Below are positions 9,760 to 18,902 of a stretch of DNA of 64,000 nucleotides, piece by piece. The notes beneath the pieces were generated by a model. That model saw only the letters and a list, made by a program, of their open reading frames with translations, searched no databases and was not told the DNA's origin. This DNA comes from Pikeienuella piscinae (lineage in GTDB: Bacteria > Pseudomonadota > Alphaproteobacteria > Rhodobacterales > Rhodobacteraceae). A program made the translations under genes and the position numbers. The first letter of the stretch is position 1, and every line of letters begins with the position of its first letter. The stretch is taken from NCBI RefSeq assembly GCF_011044155.1, contig NZ_CP049056.1:3600001-3664000 (forward strand). Direction: 5' to 3'.

Positions 9760-9987
9760 ATGAACAAGCCGATCAAAGCAAAGGACCTGCACGAAAGCGC
9801 ACCGATCAAGCTGCTGCTCGACTACCCTGCGGCGGCAGAGGCCCTGTCAATGACGCGGGGGGCGCTCCGTGATCTGGTCTATAAAGGAAGGGGCCCGGTC
9901 GTTACCAAAATCGGGAACCGCACCTTCTTTGCGGTCAAAGACCTTGAGCGGTTTGTCGAAGAGCACCGGCAAGGGCCGCAAGGCTAG
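9760..9987 (+). CDS. AlpA/excisionase-like helix-turn-helix protein
   Basis: This 75-residue protein has a single MerR/AlpA-type helix-turn-helix: YPAAAEALSMTRGALRDLV (about residues 22-40), then a KIGNRTFFAVKDLERFV wing. Such proteins next to tyrosine integrases act as recombination directionality factors or as regulators of the integrase or cargo genes. It is divergent from druA, with about 98 bases between, and convergent with the integrase, whose 3' end it overlaps by four bases. No good Shine-Dalgarno sequence precedes the ATG, so the start could be wrong. The domain itself is intact. Confidence 0.75.
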   Translation: MNKPIKAKDLHESAPIKLLLDYPAAAEALSMTRGALRDLVYKGRGPVVTKIGNRTFFAVKDLERFVEEHRQGPQG

Positions 9988-11051
9988 GATGCATCCCCCT
10001 TTCCCCGCTCCAGCTTGGCCAGTTCATCGGCCAGATGGTCGGGGCGAAGGTTTGCATAGCGCTTAAGCGATTTCGGGTCCTTGTGGCCCGAGACGGCCAT
10101 GACGGTGGTGTCCGACCACCCGGCCTCGAAGAGCGAAGATACGCGCTCATGCCGCGTATCGTGGAAACGGAAGTGCTCAAGCCCCGCCCGCTTGCGGGCG
10201 CGATTGAAGGCCTGGCGAAAGGCGTTCGGGCTCATTGGAAATACCCTGCCATCCACACTGCGTGGCAGCTCTTTCAGGATTGCGATAGCCCTCGGGGAGA
10301 GCGGGACGGTGTGGTCGATCACCTTGTCGGGGTTGCGGCTATTCTTCACGCCGCGGAAGGTCACAGCCCGTCCCTTGAGATCGACTTCTTCCCAACTAAG
10401 GTCCAGCAGGCTGCCGCGCCTCCCGCCGGTCTCAAAGCCAAGCTCAACGAAGGGCCGCAGCCACGGATTGCGCGCCTCGCTGGCTGCTTCCAGCAACCGT
10501 GCAATCTCCTCTTCGCTTAGCCGCACAGCGCGTTCGTCGTTCACCGCAGGACGGGCAACATCTTCGGTGTTCACCGGATTGACCAGAAGGCCGAGCCTGC
10601 GCTTGCGGTAGTCGATCACCCGTTTGAGCAAGGTCATCTCGCGCTTCACCGTGCCAGGGGCAAGAGGCTTACCGCTGCGGTTCGTCTGTCCGAGCCGCTT
10701 GTCACGATAAGCTTCAAAATGCTCGGGCGTGAGATTGGCGGCGGTATAGGCGGCGAGTTCGCGCTCCTCCCGCAGGAACCGCTCAAGCCGTGATCGTTCG
10801 GCAACGCGGGAGGCTTCTCCGGGGCGCTTGTCCGTCACTTCGCGCAGGTAAATCTCGATCAGGTCTTTCAGCGTGGTGCGCTCTGCCGCCGAGCGGTCAA
10901 CGAACCGGCCCGACGCCATCTCGCTTTCGATGCGGTGCGCCCAGTCCTCGGCCAGCTTCTTGGTTCTGAATGTACCGGAGCGCGCAGGCCAGCCCTTGCG
11001 GCGAATCTTGACCTGCCACTGACCGTTTGTGCGCTTGGTGATAGATGCCAT
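9984..11051 (-). CDS. int: Tyrosine-type site-specific integrase
   Basis: This 355-residue phage/island integrase has an N-terminal arm-binding region ([14 protein letters not shown]), a SAM-like core-binding domain (about 60-150) and a C-terminal catalytic domain. The catalytic set is visible: Arg211 in ETGGRRGSL, Lys236 in GVKNSRN, His297 and Arg300-His301 in HDTRHE, His323 in SGHKD and the nucleophile Tyr332 in KRYANL. It appears full length and functional. It reads away from the tRNA-Arg gene, 104 bases separating its start from the tRNA 3' end. This implies that this tRNA is the chromosomal target and that the island extends to the left. Confidence 0.93.
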   Translation of the reverse strand: MASITKRTNGQWQVKIRRKGWPARSGTFRTKKLAEDWAHRIESEMASGRFVDRSAAERTTLKDLIEIYLREVTDKRPGEASRVAERSRLERFLREERELAAYTAANLTPEHFEAYRDKRLGQTNRSGKPLAPGTVKREMTLLKRVIDYRKRRLGLLVNPVNTEDVARPAVNDERAVRLSEEEIARLLEAASEARNPWLRPFVELGFETGGRRGSLLDLSWEEVDLKGRAVTFRGVKNSRNPDKVIDHTVPLSPRAIAILKELPRSVDGRVFPMSPNAFRQAFNRARKRAGLEHFRFHDTRHERVSSLFEAGWSDTTVMAVSGHKDPKSLKRYANLRPDHLADELAKLERGKGDAS

Positions 11052-11155
11052 GTCCCCGATCCACCGGAGTGTCCCAGGATTGTCCCAAACAGTATATATG
11101 GAAACGACCAGAACACCAAACGGCGGCGTAAGCTTATGGTTTTGTTTAGAAGTTT

Positions 11156-11232
<77 letters not shown>

Positions 11233-11305
11233 AGCGGGTTCCCTATACTGCGCCATTTGCGACGCCGCAATGGGGCCGAATCCTTTCACCCGTCCGGGTC
11301 GCCGC

Positions 11306-12610
11306 TCAGTTGACGAATCCCGGCATCAGCCAGCGCGGCAGCGCGAGAATGATGTCCGGCGCGACGATGATGAAAAGCAGGACGGCGAGCATCGGCAGGA
11401 GAATCACGAATACGTCCTTAAGCGCATCGACCAGCCTTATCTCGCCGATAGACGCGGCGATCAGCAGACAGAGCCCGTAAGGCGGCGTCACGAGGCCGAA
11501 GGCGAGGCTGATGATCCCGATCATCGCGAAATGGATCGGGTGCATGCCGACGCTCGCGGTCACCGGATAAAGCACGGTGCCGAGGATGATGATCGCCGGG
11601 ATCGCGTCGATGAACATGCCGATCAGTAGGAAGGCCAGCGCCGCCATGATCCCGGTGCCGATCACGCCGAGGCCCATCGCTTCGATTTGGACGACGAGCG
11701 CAGCGGGGATCTTGAAGTAGGCGAGACACCAGCCAAAAGCGGATGCCGTGCCGATGCAGAAGAGAGAGATCGCCGCGAAACGCGCGCTTTCGTAGAAAAC
11801 CTGCGGCACCTGTCGGATCGTGACGGACCGAAAGACCGCGACGCCGAGAATCAGAGAGTAGACCACCGCGACAACGGACGCCTCGGTGGGTGTGAAGAAT
11901 CCGCCGACAATGCCGCCGACGATGATCAGCGGGGTCATCAGCGCAAGCGAGGCGCCGCCCGCCGACGCCAGAAGCTGTAGCAGCGTGGAGCGCACATGAA
12001 CCGGATAGCCGCGCCGCTTGGCGTAGACATATACGGTCAGCATCTGCGAGCCGGCAATCAGGACTCCTGGCAGTACTCCGGCGAGGAACAGGCCGCCGAT
12101 GGAGACCGACATCAGCCCGCCCCAGATCACCATCAGGATCGACGGCGGAATGATCACGCCCATCACGGACGAGCACGCGGTGATGGCGACGGCGAAGGAG
12201 GTGTCATAGCCCTCTTTCTTCATCTGCGGGATCAGAAGCGAGCCGATGCCGGCGGCGTCTGCGGTCGAACTGCCCGAAATCCCGGCGAAAAGCATCGAGA
12301 CGACGACGTTCACATGGCCGAGCCCGCCGGGAAGATGCCCGACCATCGCCCGCGCGAAATTGATCAACCGGTCGGTGATGCCCGAGGAGTTCATCAGATT
12401 CGCGGCGAGCAGGAAGAATGGAACAGCGAGAAGAACGAAAGCATTGTAGCTCTTGAACATCTCGCGCATCAGAAGCACCGGCGTCAGCCGGTCGTCAAGA
12501 AAGAAGACCGGAACCACCGCAAGACCGAGCGCGAAGGCGACCGGGACCCGGAGGAATACGAGGACGGCGAATGTGCCGAAAAGGATGGCGGCGACTTCAC
12601 CGGGCCCCAT
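11306..12610 (-). CDS. dctM: TRAP transporter large permease (DctM family)
   Basis: This 434-residue, very hydrophobic protein has about twelve predicted membrane segments and DctM hallmarks: [28 protein letters not shown], an [12 protein letters not shown] block and a [15 protein letters not shown] segment. It forms the sodium-coupled translocation channel of a tripartite transporter for an organic acid or other anion. It is the last gene of dctP-dctQ-dctM, and its start overlaps the end of dctQ by 14 bases. The substrate cannot be read from this subunit. Confidence 0.92.
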   Translation of the reverse strand: MGPGEVAAILFGTFAVLVFLRVPVAFALGLAVVPVFFLDDRLTPVLLMREMFKSYNAFVLLAVPFFLLAANLMNSSGITDRLINFARAMVGHLPGGLGHVNVVVSMLFAGISGSSTADAAGIGSLLIPQMKKEGYDTSFAVAITACSSVMGVIIPPSILMVIWGGLMSVSIGGLFLAGVLPGVLIAGSQMLTVYVYAKRRGYPVHVRSTLLQLLASAGGASLALMTPLIIVGGIVGGFFTPTEASVVAVVYSLILGVAVFRSVTIRQVPQVFYESARFAAISLFCIGTASAFGWCLAYFKIPAALVVQIEAMGLGVIGTGIMAALAFLLIGMFIDAIPAIIILGTVLYPVTASVGMHPIHFAMIGIISLAFGLVTPPYGLCLLIAASIGEIRLVDALKDVFVILLPMLAVLLFIIVAPDIILALPRWLMPGFVN

Positions 12611-13091
12611 GAACGTCTCCCCTCCGCATCGCCGCCATCTCGTCGGCGATCTTCTCGACCGTGAAGAGCACCCATGTCGCGCCCGCGAGCGGCCAGGCGA
12701 TGTAGATCGACAACATCGGCAAACCGGAGATCTCGGAGCGCTGGCGCGAGCCGAGCACGCCGAAATCCCACCCCCACCACAGGAAGGAGAACGCCATCAG
12801 CAGGATGGCCAGACGCGCGAACATCCGCAATCCGAACTCGACCCGAGGATCGCGGCTGTGCGGCAGCACGTCCACGTCAAAATGCGTGTCGTCCCTCACC
12901 GCGATCATCGCACCGATCAGGATGATCCAGACGAAGCAGAAGCGGGCGATCTCCTCGGTCCAGATGTAACGCGGTATGAGCCCGGTGTAGCGGCTGAGGA
13001 TCTGCATCGATACCGGAATGACGAGCGCCACCATGAGGGCGGTCAGGAGGAGTTTCAGCAGGCGATAGTAGCCTTCGAGAAACGCACGCAT
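12597..13091 (-). CDS. dctQ: TRAP transporter small permease (DctQ family)
   Basis: This 164-residue protein has four predicted membrane segments. Typical DctQ signatures are the RYIWTEEIARFCFVWIILIGA block (about 41-61) and DDTHFDVDVL after it. It stabilises and partners the DctM channel. It lies between dctP and dctM and is separated from dctP by 71 bases that contain a strong hairpin. Length is normal for the family. Confidence 0.9.
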   Translation of the reverse strand: MRAFLEGYYRLLKLLLTALMVALVIPVSMQILSRYTGLIPRYIWTEEIARFCFVWIILIGAMIAVRDDTHFDVDVLPHSRDPRVEFGLRMFARLAILLMAFSFLWWGWDFGVLGSRQRSEISGLPMLSIYIAWPLAGATWVLFTVEKIADEMAAMRRGDVHGAR

Positions 13092-13125
13092 CTCGTCTCG
13101 CGATCTCTGGTTGTCGTGAAATGAC

Positions 13126-13147
13126 GCGCGGGGCCTGCGCCCCGCGC
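13126..13147. terminator. GC-rich hairpin between dctP and dctQ
   Basis: GCGCGGGG and CCCCGCGC form a perfect eight-pair stem (nine with the flanking C-G) around a short loop. Four T residues follow on the plus strand; on the transcribed minus strand the stem is preceded by A residues. It sits between dctP and dctQM, where it could terminate part of transcription or protect the dctP mRNA end, giving excess binding protein. A similar hairpin occurs at the same place in the second TRAP operon. Confidence 0.55.
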
Positions 13148-13162
13148 TTTTCTCGGGCGGCG

Positions 13163-14143
13163 TTACTTAACCGCCTGGATGTTCTCCAGAACATCGGTGG
13201 CGCCCAGATCTTCCGCATAGGCGCGCTGCACCGGCTCCGCGAGTTCGAGGAGCTTGTCGCGCTCGGTGAACTCATGGGTGGTGATCCAGCCCTTATCCTC
13301 CATCATCTTCAGCTTCTCGCTGTCCTCGCTCGACTCGACATCGCGGCCGAGCTTGCCGCCGGCCTTGCCGGCCTTGAGCACGCATTCCTGCTCTTCCGGC
13401 GTCAGGCGCTCGAATGTCGCCTCGGAAAAGGCGATCGGGCGCACGGTGATGGCGTGCGCGGTGAGCGAGATATGCGGGCCGACCTCGTAGAACTTCATCT
13501 GCTGGATGCCGGCCGCCTCGTTCTCCGCGGCGTCGATGACCCCGGTCTGGATGGCGTTATAGACCTCGGAATAGGCGATGACCGACGGGGCGGCGTGGAT
13601 CGCGTCGAAGATGTTGGTCTGGATCGGCGCGCCCATGACACGCATCTTCAGGCCCTCGAGCTCCTCCATGTTGGTGACGGGCTTGTTGACGATCAACTGC
13701 CGCGTGCCGCCGCCGGCGTAGCCGATCAGGCGCACGTTCGCCTGTTCAAGCACGTCCTGGGCCAGCGGCTCGAGCGCGTCGGACTCCATCACCGCGTTCC
13801 AGTGGTCGAGATCGCGAAAGAGGAAGGGCATGTCCATCAGCGGAGCCTTCTGGCTGAAGGTGGACATGTGTGACGGGCTGACGATGGCGTAGTCCACCGC
13901 GATGCCCTGGCTCATGTTCTCGAAATAGTCCTTTTCTAGGCCGAGCTCGGAGTTGAGATGAAGATCGAAGGTGAGCGAGCCGCCGGAGCATTCGCCCGCC
14001 ACGCGCTCGAACTCCCGCAGCGCCTTGGTGAAAGCGTGATCCTCGTCAAACTGCACGGCGCCGACGAGCTCGGTGCTGAGCGCGGGCGTCGCCATAAGGG
14101 CGAGAAGGCTGCCGCCGAGCGCGAATTTCCGGATGGCGTTCAT
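13163..14143 (-). CDS. dctP: TRAP transporter solute-binding protein (DctP family)
   Basis: This periplasmic ligand-binding protein has 326 residues. I place the start at ATG 14143, which gives a classical signal peptide (MNAIRKFALGGSLLALMATPALS) and has GGGAG eight bases upstream. A longer frame to 14257 lacks these features. The GLKMRVMG segment holds the conserved arginine that contacts the carboxylate of the ligand, and YNAIQTGVIDAAENE is the usual DctP motif. It is the first gene of the operon and divergent from an SDR gene, suggesting shared control. The ligand is probably a sugar acid or another carboxylate. Confidence 0.92.
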   Translation of the reverse strand: MNAIRKFALGGSLLALMATPALSTELVGAVQFDEDHAFTKALREFERVAGECSGGSLTFDLHLNSELGLEKDYFENMSQGIAVDYAIVSPSHMSTFSQKAPLMDMPFLFRDLDHWNAVMESDALEPLAQDVLEQANVRLIGYAGGGTRQLIVNKPVTNMEELEGLKMRVMGAPIQTNIFDAIHAAPSVIAYSEVYNAIQTGVIDAAENEAAGIQQMKFYEVGPHISLTAHAITVRPIAFSEATFERLTPEEQECVLKAGKAGGKLGRDVESSEDSEKLKMMEDKGWITTHEFTERDKLLELAEPVQRAYAEDLGATDVLENIQAVK

Positions 14144-14225
14144 TTCAGTCTCCCTTTGATTTCGGCGCGTTAGATGACGACCAGAAGCCGTTTCGCGCAA
14201 GTTATGAATGGTAGTATGGTGTAAG

Positions 14226-14243
14226 GTTGCGCTTGCGCGCAAC
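14226..14243. promoter_or_regulatory. Inverted repeat in the dctP/SDR divergent promoter region
   Basis: GTTGCGC and GCGCAAC form a perfect seven-base inverted repeat with a TTGC spacer, midway between divergent dctP and the SDR gene. It is a reasonable operator candidate for the adjacent FCD-type GntR regulator, but it does not clearly match a known consensus and could be a chance GC-rich palindrome. Confidence 0.3.
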
Positions 14244-14384
14244 ACCTGATTTATCATTCGGGAGCGGATCGTCGATCCGGGGGGATGAGGCGCATGAGAT
14301 CGCCTAGCGGCGCCGGTTCCGGCCGATGTCGCGTGGCGCGATGGCGCGTCCGCAAGAAAGACTGATCAAAAGAAGGTGACGCAA

Positions 14385-15164
14385 ATGTCCACAGCGCCGA
14401 ATCTCTTCGCGGAACTCTCCGGAAAATCCGTTCTCATAACGGGCGCCTCTACCGGGATCGGCGCGGCGCTCGCCCGCGCTTTCGCAGCGCAGGGCGCGAA
14501 GGTCGGGGTTCACTATCACGCCAGCAAGGACGCGGCCGAGAAGCTGGCCGAGGAGATCAGCGCGGCGGGCGGAACGGCGACGCTGATCCGCGCCGATGTC
14601 TCCAGATCCGACGAAGCCAGACGCGCGGTTGATGAGGCGGCCGAGGCCTTCGGCGGGCTCGACGGGCTGATCAACAACGCCGGCGGCATGGTCAAGCGCG
14701 TGCCTTACGAGGATGTGACCGACGAGGATTACGACGCGGTGATGGACCTCAACGCGCGTCAGGTTGTGATCGCCAGCCGCGCCGCAGTCCCGCATATGAA
14801 GGCGCAGGGCGGCTTCATCATCAACACCACTTCGATCGCGGCGCGCAATGGCGGTGGCGGCGGCGCCGGGCTCTATGGCAGCTCGAAAGCCTTCGTCTCG
14901 AACATAACGCGCGGCATGGCGAAGGAGTGGATCCGATACGGGATCCGGGTGAACGCGGTGGCGCCGGGCGTCATCACCACGCCGTTCCATGAGCGCTATT
15001 CGACCGAAGCGCAGATGGAGGCGATGCTGGCGACCGTGCCGCAGGGGCGGCTCGGCACGGCTGAGGATTGCGTCGGCGCTTATCTCTTTCTCGCGGCGGA
15101 GTCGCTCTCCGCCTATTTGATCGGCCAGGTGATCGAGGTGAACGGCGGTCAGCTCATGCCGTGA
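14385..15164 (+). CDS. Short-chain dehydrogenase/reductase (SDR)
   Basis: This 259-residue classical SDR has the cofactor-binding motif TGASTGIG near the N-terminus, NNAGG in the middle, a catalytic serine in INTTS and the YGSSK tetrad segment. It ends with a conserved NGGQ region. ATG 14385 is chosen over GTG 14376 because AGAAGG lies eight bases before the ATG. It is divergent from the TRAP transporter and followed by a GntR regulator. It therefore probably oxidises the imported hydroxy or sugar compound with NAD(P). The exact substrate is unknown. Confidence 0.85.
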   Translation: MSTAPNLFAELSGKSVLITGASTGIGAALARAFAAQGAKVGVHYHASKDAAEKLAEEISAAGGTATLIRADVSRSDEARRAVDEAAEAFGGLDGLINNAGGMVKRVPYEDVTDEDYDAVMDLNARQVVIASRAAVPHMKAQGGFIINTTSIAARNGGGGGAGLYGSSKAFVSNITRGMAKEWIRYGIRVNAVAPGVITTPFHERYSTEAQMEAMLATVPQGRLGTAEDCVGAYLFLAAESLSAYLIGQVIEVNGGQLMP

Positions 15165-15193
15165 GCCGGGCGGGCGCGACGGGAGGGGAGCCG

Positions 15194-15943
15194 ATGAAGA
15201 TTGCCGAAGCCGATTCGAACTCTGGAAAGCCCGGTAAGGCGCCGCCGGTGTTCGACGCGACGATCGCGCCGGACAGGCCGGCCGCGGCCCAGATGGTTGC
15301 GATCCTTCACGAGGCCATCCTGCGTGGGGACCTGGCGCCGGGGCTGCGGCTATCGGAACAGGAGATCGCCGCGGCGATGCGCCTCTCCCGCCAGCCGGTC
15401 CGGGAGGCGTTCATCCGCCTCGCCGGCGACGGGCTGCTCGAGATCAGACCGCAGCGCGGCACCTTCGTCACTCGAATCTCGGTCCGCGAGGTTATCGCGT
15501 CCCGCTTCGTGCGGGAGGCGGTTGAGGCCGATCTTGTCCGGCGCGCGGCCGAGGCGGCGGATCCGGCGCTGGCCGCCGATCTCGATGAGTTGCTCCAGCT
15601 GCAGAAAGGGGCGATGGACGCCGATCCGTCCCGCTTCATGCATCTCGACGAGAGCTTCCATCGCCGTCTCGCCGAGGCGGCCGGGAGAGCGCAAGTCTGG
15701 AATTATATTCAGATGCTGAAATCGCAGATGGACCGGGTGCGCTTTCTCGTCGCCGCGGACATGCCGCGAGAGGCGCTGCTCGCCCAGCATCGCCGGATCA
15801 TCGAGGCCGTCGTAGCGCGCGACGCCGAAGGCGCCGAGCAGGCCATGCGGGAGCATCTCCGGCAGATATCGCTCGATCTTCCGAAGATGATCGCGGCTCA
15901 TCCCCACTTCTTTGAGCACGGGGAAGAGCTGGAGATCGGCTGA
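15194..15943 (+). CDS. GntR family transcriptional regulator, FCD subfamily
   Basis: This 249-residue regulator starts at ATG 15194 behind GGAGGGGAG. The N-terminal winged helix is seen in ILRGDLAPGLRLSEQEIA and SRQPVREAFIRLAGDGLLE. The C-terminal FCD domain carries the usual metal ligands in HLDESFHRRLAEAAG and in the QHRRIIEAV and MREHL segments. FCD regulators of this type usually repress sugar-acid or carboxylate catabolic genes until a ligand binds. The likely targets are the adjacent SDR and divergent dctPQM genes. Confidence 0.9.
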   Translation: MKIAEADSNSGKPGKAPPVFDATIAPDRPAAAQMVAILHEAILRGDLAPGLRLSEQEIAAAMRLSRQPVREAFIRLAGDGLLEIRPQRGTFVTRISVREVIASRFVREAVEADLVRRAAEAADPALAADLDELLQLQKGAMDADPSRFMHLDESFHRRLAEAAGRAQVWNYIQMLKSQMDRVRFLVAADMPREALLAQHRRIIEAVVARDAEGAEQAMREHLRQISLDLPKMIAAHPHFFEHGEELEIG

Positions 15944-15959
15944 TGGGCCAGACGCGCCG

Positions 15960-17567
15960 TCATCCCCACCAGGTCAGCGCCAGCTCTTCGTCGATCTCGA
16001 TCACGGTCGGTCCGTCGGCGGCCGCGGCTGCGATCAGCGCCGCACGAAACGCCGCCGCGCTGTCCGGCCGTTCGGCGCGGCAGCCGAAGCCGTGGGCGAT
16101 GGTCTGGAAATCGGGCGTGTAGATATCGACGCCAATGGTCGGGATCGTCCGATCCAGCATGTATTGCTTGATCTCGCCATAGCCCCGGTTGTTCCAGAGA
16201 AGAACCGGGATGGCGAGGCCAAGCTCCACCGCTGTCGCCAGCTCGGCGATGGTGAACTGAAGCCCGCCATCGCCGATCAGCGCGGCGACCGGGCGATCGG
16301 GTCGCGCGAGCTTCGCCCCGAGCGCGGCGGGAAGACCGTAGCCGAGCGTGCCGTAGCCGGTGGAGGAGTTGAACCAGGAAGACGGCTCTGCAGGCTCATG
16401 GGTGAGATTTCCGCCGTAGACCGGCTGGGTCGAATCGCCGGCGATGATGACCCCGGGCAACGCATCCGCCACGGCGTCGAGGAAGCGCCCATGCGCGCGG
16501 TAACTCGGCGGCAGCGCCTCGAGAGCGGCGGCGCGGAGTTGGCGCACCAGCTCGGTCGCGGCGGCCATGTCGGGCGCGAAGCCGTCCAGCGCATCGGTCA
16601 GCGCCTGCATTGCAAGCCTGGAATCGGAGCAGATCGCCACTTCAGGCAGCGCGTTGCGGACAAGTTGCTCGGGCTCGATGTCGATCCGCACCACCTTCCC
16701 GCCCAACTCCAACGTATCGCAGAAGAGATGCGTGTCGGTTTCTCCGAGCTCCGTCCCGACCGCCAGCACCACATCGGCGTTCCGGAGCGTGTCGAGCACC
16801 GGCGCCAGCGGCAGCGCGCCGCCGAGCGAGAGCGGATGACCCGGCGGCAGCACGCCGCGCGCATTGACAGTCAAGGCTGTCGGCGCACCGAGTCTTTCGA
16901 CAAGCGCCAGCGCCGCCTTTGGCGCATGGGCGCAGCCGCCGCCAAGGACGGCGAAGGGCTGGGCGGCGGCCCGAAGCAGCGCGGCGGCGCGTTCGATCGC
17001 GGCGGGGTCGGGGCCGGGTTTGCTCCGTGTGCGATGCGCTGCGCGCGAAAGCCCGTCCGCTGACGCGGTGATGACGTCGAGCGGCAGTTCGATATGCACC
17101 GGGCCCGGTCGCGCGCTCTCGAACACCGCGAATGCGCGGGCGACGACGCCGGGCAATTCGGCCGCCCGGAGCACCCGATGGCTGAATACCGAAACGCCGG
17201 AGATCAGCGCCGACTGATCGGGCAACTCATGCAACCGCCCTTCACCAAGGCCCAGTTCATGGCTCGAATTGACGCTGGAGATCACCAGCATCGGGATCGA
17301 ATCGGCGTAGGCTTGCCCCATCGCCGTCGCGATATTGGTCATGCCGGGACCGGATATGATGAAACAGGCCGCCGGCCTCCCGGCGGCGCGGGCGTAACCG
17401 TCCGCCATGAACCCCGCGCCCTGTTCGTGGCGCGGGGTGTAATGCGTCAGATTCGAGTTCGGGAGGCCGCGATAAAGCTCGACCGTGTGGACGCCCGGAA
17501 TACCGAACACCGTGTCGATCCCGTAGGCTTCGAGGATCTCGACCAGAACCTCGCCACAGGTTTTCAT
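15960..17567 (-). CDS. aruI: Thiamine-diphosphate decarboxylase, 5-guanidino-2-oxopentanoate decarboxylase-like (AruI)
   Basis: This 535-residue acetolactate-synthase-fold enzyme has a catalytic glutamate in TPRHEQGAGFMADGYAR, a central FAD/TPP-fold domain and the ThDP motif GDGGLQFTIAELA running to WNNRGYGE. The N-terminus (CGEVLVEILEAYGIDTVFGIPGVHTVE) matches what I remember of AruI, which decarboxylates 2-ketoarginine to 4-guanidinobutyraldehyde. A RidA protein and a guanidinobutyrase-like ureohydrolase directly upstream in the same operon support this over an acetolactate synthase. No small regulatory IlvH-type subunit is nearby. Confidence 0.75.
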   Translation of the reverse strand: MKTCGEVLVEILEAYGIDTVFGIPGVHTVELYRGLPNSNLTHYTPRHEQGAGFMADGYARAAGRPAACFIISGPGMTNIATAMGQAYADSIPMLVISSVNSSHELGLGEGRLHELPDQSALISGVSVFSHRVLRAAELPGVVARAFAVFESARPGPVHIELPLDVITASADGLSRAAHRTRSKPGPDPAAIERAAALLRAAAQPFAVLGGGCAHAPKAALALVERLGAPTALTVNARGVLPPGHPLSLGGALPLAPVLDTLRNADVVLAVGTELGETDTHLFCDTLELGGKVVRIDIEPEQLVRNALPEVAICSDSRLAMQALTDALDGFAPDMAAATELVRQLRAAALEALPPSYRAHGRFLDAVADALPGVIIAGDSTQPVYGGNLTHEPAEPSSWFNSSTGYGTLGYGLPAALGAKLARPDRPVAALIGDGGLQFTIAELATAVELGLAIPVLLWNNRGYGEIKQYMLDRTIPTIGVDIYTPDFQTIAHGFGCRAERPDSAAAFRAALIAAAAADGPTVIEIDEELALTWWG

Positions 17568-17584
17568 GCGCGGCCCCTTTCGCC

Positions 17585-17935
17585 TCAGCGCGCGGCGATC
17601 GCGGCGATCTCGACAATGAATTTGTCGCTGGCGAGCTTCGCCTCGACGCAGGCGCGGGCAGGCGGGTTCTTCTTGTCGACCCAGGCGTCATAGACCGCGT
17701 TCATCGCATCGAAATCGGCCATGTCGGAGATCCAGATCGAGACCGAGAGAAGGCGCGACTTGTCAGTTCCAGCGGTTGCCAGAAGGCTGTCGATCTTCTC
17801 CAGAATCTCGGCTGTCTGCACGTCGATCGCGGCGCCGGCGTTCTTGGCGGCGACCTGCCCGGCGGTGAAGACGAGCCCGCCATGCGCGACGGCCATGCTC
17901 ATCCGCGGGCCGGATTCGAAACGTTCTATGGTCAT
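17585..17935 (-). CDS. RidA/YjgF/YER057c family protein
   Basis: This 116-residue single-domain protein has the RidA-fold pattern: GGLVFTAGQV near the N-terminus, VQTAEILEKIDSLL in the middle and the NPPARACVEA segment with the conserved arginine that binds carboxylates. RidA proteins hydrolyse reactive enamines and imines released by PLP enzymes. Within this operon it may clear an imine intermediate of guanidino-acid breakdown. It is 17 bases from each neighbour, so cotranscription is likely. Confidence 0.88.
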   Translation of the reverse strand: MTIERFESGPRMSMAVAHGGLVFTAGQVAAKNAGAAIDVQTAEILEKIDSLLATAGTDKSRLLSVSIWISDMADFDAMNAVYDAWVDKKNPPARACVEAKLASDKFIVEIAAIAAR

Positions 17936-17951
17936 TTCCTGTTCCTTCTCT

Positions 17952-18902
17952 TCAGGTGCGGCATTCGACGCCCGGCAGAACGCAGAGCATCTCGAATAAC
18001 AGATTGGCGCCGGTGATCGCCGTGTTGCCAGTCGTGTCGTAAGGCGGCGAGACCTCGACGAGGTCGCAGCCGATGAGATTCAGGCCCCGACAGCCGCGGA
18101 TGATTTCGATCCCCTGGATCGAGGTCAGTCCGCCGATCTCCGGTGTGCCGGTGCCGGGCGCGTGCGCCGGATCGAGCGCGTCGATATCGAAGGTGAGGTA
18201 GACCGGCCCCGCGCCCATCTGCGCGCGCACCTCCTCCATCAGCGGCGTCAGCGAGCGATGCCAGCACTCCTCGGCCGGGACGACGCGCCCGCCGATCGAG
18301 CGCACCCAGTCGAAATCATCGGCAGCGTAACCGGTGCCGCGCAACCCGATCTGGACCATGCGCGCGGGCTCTATCAGCCCCTCCTCCAGCGCCCGGCGAA
18401 AGGGCGTGCCGTGGGCGATAGGCTCGCCGAACATGTGCTCGTTCACATCCGCATGCGCATCGACATGGATCAGGCCCACCGGCCCGTGAACCTTCTTCAT
18501 CGCCCTGAGGATCGGCAGCGGCAGCGTATGGTCGCCGCCCAGCGTCAAGGGCGTGCAGCCATGACCGAGAACACCGTCATAGACCTCTTCGATGATTCGG
18601 ATCGTCTCCGCCATGTTGAAGGTGTTGATGGCGACGTCGCCGATATCGGCGACCTGGAGCGAATCGAACGGCGCGGCGCGGGTCGCCATGTTGTAGGGGC
18701 GGATCATGCAGCTTTCGGCGCGGATCGCGCGGGGGCCGAATCTTGCGCCTGAGCGGTTGGAGGTCCCGATATCCAGCGGTATCCCGACGAAACACGCGTC
18801 CAGTCCCTCGGCGGTCGCCTGCGCGGGCAGCCGCATCATCGTCGCCGGGCCGCCGAAGCGAGGCATCTCGTTGCCGCCGAGCGGCTGGTTGTAGCGGCTC
18901 AT
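17952..18902 (-). CDS. Agmatinase/guanidinobutyrase-family ureohydrolase
   Basis: This 316-residue manganese ureohydrolase has the three metal motifs GGDHT, DAHAD and DIDALDPAHAPGTGTPE. The start at ATG 18902 follows GAGGAGAGG; upstream in-frame codons give a non-conserved arginine-rich leader. The fold covers agmatinase, guanidinobutyrase (GbuA) and guanidinopropionase. The NEMPRFGG opening and the pairing with an AruI-like enzyme favour 4-guanidinobutyrate to 4-aminobutyrate plus urea. It appears to be the first gene of the three-gene operon. Confidence 0.85.
   Translation of the reverse strand: MSRYNQPLGGNEMPRFGGPATMMRLPAQATAEGLDACFVGIPLDIGTSNRSGARFGPRAIRAESCMIRPYNMATRAAPFDSLQVADIGDVAINTFNMAETIRIIEEVYDGVLGHGCTPLTLGGDHTLPLPILRAMKKVHGPVGLIHVDAHADVNEHMFGEPIAHGTPFRRALEEGLIEPARMVQIGLRGTGYAADDFDWVRSIGGRVVPAEECWHRSLTPLMEEVRAQMGAGPVYLTFDIDALDPAHAPGTGTPEIGGLTSIQGIEIIRGCRGLNLIGCDLVEVSPPYDTTGNTAITGANLLFEMLCVLPGVECRT

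Noticed and set aside
1-11155. CRISPR array or transposon within the island
   Set aside because: No regularly spaced repeats and no transposase motifs were seen. The island is explained by the tyrosine integrase.
16034-17217. Several long overlapping frames opposite or within the AruI-like gene (for example on the plus strand from 15912)
   Set aside because: They are shadows of the strongly GC-biased aruI-like gene. They are Arg/Pro/Ala-rich and lack motifs.
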